From NCBI RefSeq assembly GCF_001411555.2, contig NC_049904.1, positions 27,789,370 through 27,853,369 of the forward strand: 64,000 nucleotides of DNA, in the 5' to 3' direction. Under the pieces are notes generated by a model. That model searched no databases, was not told the DNA's origin, and saw only the letters and a program-made list of their open reading frames with translations. The stretch is from Juglans regia (lineage: Eukaryota > Streptophyta > Magnoliopsida > Fagales > Juglandaceae). Every line of letters begins with the position of its first letter. Positions within the stretch are counted from its first letter, which is position 1. The position numbers and the translations under genes were made by a program. Of this stretch, positions 60,996 to 64,000 are shown piece by piece.

Positions 60996-61440
60996 ACGTT
61001 CGAACGTTTGAAGTTAACGTTCGAACGTTAAACTAAGAGGCGGGAATTTTCCCGCTCGATGTTTAATATCTGTGTGATTATTTAGACGTAAGGACGTTTA
61101 TACTATACGTTCGAACATCAAATCCGTCAACGTTCGAACGTTAGTCAAATTAGTGCGGGAGATTTCCCGCTCAAATATGGTAACACTTTCATGAAATGTA
61201 CGTTCGGACGTTTAAGTAGTATGTTCGAACGTTTATCTATAAATCTACAAACGTTCGAACGAGAAATTGTGATACATTCGAACATATATGAGGAAAGTGC
61301 GGGAACTTTCCCGCTAGATTTCATGTTATATCATAAGAAGGGTACGTTCGAACGTGTATTTTAAACGTCCGAACGTTCTGGGCGGGAATAATTTTAGAAT
61401 TAACGTTCGGACGTTTAAAGTTAACGTTCGAACGTTTAAA
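60996..61440. promoter_or_regulatory. Transposase upstream region: palindrome cluster with E2F-like sites
   Basis: About five exact ACGTTCGAACGT copies and several variants are interleaved with three 16-bp palindromes of form GCGGGANNTTTCCCGC (61040-61055, 61155-61170, 61299-61314) and a half site GGCGGGAATA near 61381. TTTCCCGC is a classic E2F binding sequence. The block ends just before the (GA)n leader of the transposase gene. Confidence 0.65.
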
Positions 61441-61466
61441 CTAATAATTTTAGAACTTAATCAGTA

Positions 61467-61509
61467 CGCGCACGGGAGGATGCCCATTATTTCTTTTCTC
61501 CCGTGCGCG
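61467..61509. repeat. GC-rich hairpin CGCGCACGGGAG / CTCCCGTGCGCG
   Basis: A 12-bp perfect stem (61467-61478 with 61498-61509) and a 19-base loop in otherwise AT-rich DNA, directly before the (GA)n tract. It could lie near the transcription start of the transposase transcript. Confidence 0.75.
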
Positions 61510-61516
61510 CAACAGA

Positions 61517-61517
61517 A

Positions 61518-61549
<32 letters not shown>

Positions 61550-61553
61550 TTTC

Positions 61554-61591
<38 letters not shown>

Positions 61592-61630
61592 AGAGTGAGA
61601 GAGAGTTGAGTTAGAGAGTGAGAGAGAGTT
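61517..61630. repeat. (GA)n microsatellite in the transposase leader
   Basis: A long run of GA repeats broken by TTTCGAC and TTAGAGTGA words. It is followed by GAGTTTTG|GTAAGATA, a plausible 5'UTR splice donor. Confidence 0.85.
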
Positions 61631-62117
61631 GAGTTTTGGTAAGATAATATTTTTATTTCTTGTCTTTATTTAAATTTTATGATATTTATAGAATGTGTTT
61701 TTGTTATAGAATATTTCTAATAAGTTTGTGTTGTATTTTTTTGAAGGATTGCTTGTTTTGGGAAGTTTGAAGATTTTGATTTGTAAGAGGATATTGTGAG
61801 TGCTAGGTATATTTCTAAACTTTATCAATATGTTGTTGTGATTTGATGCTTACTCTTTATCATATTGTGATTATTGTTTGTATAGTTTGTAAATAGTTTG
61901 TGAGTTATTCTAAATATGTTGTGATATAAATTTGAAATATTGTGTTTATTATTAAAAATATATTGTCATTAGGCTTTGTTAATACATGTTTATTGCTTAC
62001 TCAAGTTTAGAAATATGTTAATACATGTGGCATGTTATTTTGTGAATATATTGTGAGTTATCACTTTTATATGTTGTGATATGGATTTGATATATTGTGA
62101 TAATAATATTTGAAATT

Positions 62118-62340
62118 AAGTAATAACAAGCATAAAAGTAACTCTTTAAGAATTATAATAATTAAAATTATTGTATAACCATTGAAATTTAAGTATGATA
62201 ATTAAATATTTATAATAATAATTAATATATAAGTAATAACAAGCATAAAAGTAACTCTTTAAGAATTATAATAATTAAAATTATAGTATAACCTTTGAAA
62301 TTAAGTATAACAATTAAAATTATACTTTAAGAATAATGAT
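62118..62340. repeat. 113-bp tandem duplication
   Basis: AAGTAATAACAAGCATAAAA starts at 62118 and again at 62231. Both continue through GTAACTCTTTAAGAATTATA and AATTAAAATTAT. The second copy ends next to the hairpin at 62341. Confidence 0.85.
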
Positions 62341-62518
62341 CTTGTACACAACGAGGGAATATAATCTTGAAGAAATGTTGAAATTTCAATTTAATTGCTT
62401 GACTGTCATAGTCTCTTCGGCCTTGAGAGTTGTCAAGGTCGGACAGTTTGTGACGGTTAAGTAATTAGACTAAAATTTAAACATTTCTTCAAGATTATTC
62501 TCCCTCGTTGTGTACAAG
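62341..62518. repeat. 178-bp near-perfect hairpin inside the CACTA element
   Basis: The left arm starts CTTGTACACAACGAGGGA and the right arm ends TCCCTCGTTGTGTACAAG. By hand alignment 65 of the first 80 positions pair by Watson-Crick rules and about 8 more as G-U, leaving a short loop near 62427-62432. It lies about 555 bp upstream of the transposase ATG, probably in its transcribed leader or an intron. The shape resembles a young MIRNA or siRNA foldback; an inserted MITE is the alternative. Confidence 0.8.
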
Positions 62519-63072
62519 ACACGAAACGTAGGGTCACATAATCTTCCATCCCTCTTTAGTTTAACAATATAACACTACTTGAAGGTGACATTGTTAATTT
62601 AAACAACATGGAGATATTGTTGTATGATTTTTTGCTAGATGCGTGTGACATTGCATAAATACCCTTAGACCCGTTTGGGAATCAGTGTACATTTATGTGT
62701 CCACTGATTCCTGAATTGTCCAGTGTGGACAGTTTGAGATTATATTATCTGTATTACACATTTTTGTTACTCACTACTTTCCACGTTTAATATGAAGTTT
62801 CGGTATCTTCTTCTATTGTTCTTCGGGTATACTGTTCGTAGGGTCACAATCCCGATATTTGAACATGTATACTTGGAGAATTATGGGGAGGTGCTGCCGG
62901 AATTTCTACTAACGTGGAAATTAGTAGAGTGACGAGATTTGTGTAATATGGAGAATATAATCTCGAATGGGATAGGACCAACTACCTTATCAAAAAAGTA
63001 ATGAGAATTGGAGGCAAGACATGCATGTGAATTTTCAATGTACGTGTTATTAATATCTGGATGTTTTTAGAA
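62519..63072 (+). other. Transposase leader with small stem and intron-like end
   Basis: Non-coding. GGAATCAGTG ... CACTGATTCC (about 62678-62712) forms a 10-bp stem, and GTCCAGTGTGGAC follows. GTAGGGTCACA occurs at 62529 and 62838. A TTTTTAG acceptor-like end precedes the transposase ATG by two bases. Confidence 0.45.
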
Positions 63073-64000
63073 ATGGACAAAAATTGGATGCGTCTGGACG
63101 ATAGACTTGGAAAGGATTACGTACCCTATGCATGTGGAGTAAGAACTTTCATTGATTTTGCACGGGCCTCTGCTGATAGTCGTGGTTACATTAAGTGTCC
63201 ATGTCGAGGGTGTAAAAATTTGTGTGCGATAGGATTGGATGAAGTAGAGCGTCATATATTTGTGAACGGTATGGATCTGGGGTATACGCGATGGGTACTG
63301 CATGGTGAGCCGTATGAAGGGTCAGCAGATGTATTGGTCGATCATCACAATTATTTACGGCACATGGATGATGATTATGAGCATGATGAGATGGAGGAGA
63401 TGTTGGGTGACATTGGAGCTGGGATGTTTATGGATGAGGTTAATGACAATGCCTCAAGTGGTGGATCAGGGACTGATTGTGAAAATTTTCCTTCATTGTG
63501 GGAAGATGCAAAGCGCGAGCTTTACCCAGGTTGTACAAAACATTCCAAAATGTCGTTTATTGTGCGGTTGCTTCACATAAAATCATTGTGTGGGATGTCG
63601 ACGAAAGCAATAAACATGGTATTGGACTTATTTAACGAGGTGCTTCCCGAAGGGTCTGCATTGCCTAAGAACTTTTATGAAGCGAAACAGTTGAGAAAGG
63701 GATTAGGATTTGAGTACAAGTCCATACATGCATGCAAGAATGATTGTGTATTGTTTTGGAAGGAGAACGAGGAGATACAAGCATGTCCTGTATGTGGAGA
63801 GTCGAGGTGGAAAGGTAAGAAAAACGTGCCGGTTAAGGTGTTGCGATATTTTCTCTTGAAACCTAGGTTGCAAAGACTATATATGTGTAAGAAAACAGCT
63901 CATGATATGAGGTGGCACGAGGAGAAAAGAGTTAAGAATGACGGGTATATGAGGCATCCGGCTGATTCACTTGCGTGGCAGTCTTTCGATAATCAGTATC
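63073..64000 (+). CDS. CACTA transposase, Tnp2/TNPD class (partial, runs off right edge)
   Basis: Catalyses excision and insertion of the element. 309 codons are open from ATG at 63073 to the window end with no stop or shift. The N terminus is a transposase-associated zinc domain (WMRLDDRLGKDYV, CPCRGCKN, HIFVNGMDLGYTRWVLHGE, residues 5-90). An acidic linker (HMDDDYEHDEMEEML) and the start of the Tnp2 domain follow (SFIVRLLHIKSLCGMSTKAI, LPKNFYEAKQLRKGLGFEYK, HACKNDCVLFW, CPVCGESRW, VLRYFLLKPRLQRLYM, MRWHEEKR, HPADSLAWQSFD). These blocks are diagnostic of plant En/Spm transposases. The uninterrupted frame suggests a potentially active or recently active copy; the catalytic core lies mostly outside the window. 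Confidence 0.95.
   Translation, partial: MDKNWMRLDDRLGKDYVPYACGVRTFIDFARASADSRGYIKCPCRGCKNLCAIGLDEVERHIFVNGMDLGYTRWVLHGEPYEGSADVLVDHHNYLRHMDDDYEHDEMEEMLGDIGAGMFMDEVNDNASSGGSGTDCENFPSLWEDAKRELYPGCTKHSKMSFIVRLLHIKSLCGMSTKAINMVLDLFNEVLPEGSALPKNFYEAKQLRKGLGFEYKSIHACKNDCVLFWKENEEIQACPVCGESRWKGKKNVPVKVLRYFLLKPRLQRLYMCKKTAHDMRWHEEKRVKNDGYMRHPADSLAWQSFDNQY

Larger units (their letters stand above)
56607..64000 (+). mobile_element. CACTA (En/Spm) DNA transposon, one terminus in window, open at right edge
   Basis: The left end is CACTACAACACAATTGC at 56607, followed by TTTTTAGTGACGGTT and short inverted words (GACCGTCACTAAAA, GTGACAGTTTTTGGAAACTG). Internal features: a subterminal cluster of ACGTTCGAACGT palindromes, a minus-strand accessory gene (57212-58396), AT-rich DNA, a second regulatory cluster, a leader with (GA)n, a long hairpin, and a Tnp2-class transposase ORF (63073 onward). 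No second CACTA terminus is present, so the element is at least 7.4 kb. That the left terminus and the transposase belong to one element rests on the shared palindrome; nested elements are possible. Confidence 0.8.

Noticed and set aside
61040..61314. GCGGGA...TCCCGC palindromes read as rho-independent terminators
   Set aside because: Eukaryotic context, no consistent T-tract, and the arms match the E2F consensus better.

Overview
This is nuclear DNA from a flowering plant, most likely a woody eudicot. The genes are intron-rich with GT-AG splicing and encode plant-only or plastid-targeted proteins. The gaps are AT-rich and full of MITEs, LINEs, a SINE, Copia LTRs and a CACTA transposon. The repeat families look like those of Fagales (walnut/hickory/oak relatives) to me; that is an impression, not a result.

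Layout, left to right. (1) 742-8680, minus: a phospholipase A I gene (LRR + armadillo + patatin); its last exon(s) lie beyond the left edge, and an intact SINE sits in the intron that runs off it. (2) 8.7-16.1 kb: intergenic DNA with a solo LTR (10521-11421), a foldback and a decayed LINE. (3) 16114-18897, minus: N6-methyl-AMP deaminase, 11 exons. (4) 19-22 kb: a 212-bp tandem array and MITEs. (5) 22012-26229, plus: chloroplast-type RNA pseudouridine synthase 6, 9 exons. (6) 26.5-29.6 kb, minus: a 5'-truncated, decayed LINE. (7) 29945-32324, minus: a plastid glucose-6-phosphate/phosphate translocator with every exon present but an in-frame TAG in exon 2. (8) 33.0-36.0 kb: a G-rich patch, a 497-bp tandem duplication and pyrimidine-rich spacer. 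(9) 36152-49476, plus: a PCF11-similar (PCFS4-like) pre-mRNA 3'-end processing factor, 7 exons, preceded by a short uORF whose stop overlaps the main start. Its last intron holds a very young Copia element in antisense orientation with TA...TA termini. (10) 51018-55423, minus: tryptophan synthase beta chain, 5 exons, with an AT-rich minisatellite in intron 1. (11) 56607 to the right edge: a large CACTA (En/Spm) transposon, with one CACTA terminus in the window, a minus-strand accessory gene, and a plus-strand Tnp2-type transposase that is open at the window end.

The host genes are unrelated housekeeping functions (lipid hydrolysis, purine salvage, plastid RNA modification, plastid sugar-phosphate import, mRNA 3' processing, tryptophan synthesis); nothing suggests a cluster. 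The most unusual part is the CACTA element. It carries four clusters of the 12-bp palindrome ACGTTCGAACGT, two copies of which abut the TATA box of the accessory gene. It also has three 16-bp palindromes that contain canonical E2F sites upstream of the transposase leader, and a 178-bp near-perfect hairpin between that leader and the transposase ORF. Exon boundaries were placed by eye from splice consensus and reading frame; the exon sums keep frame throughout, but single junctions may be off by a few bases.
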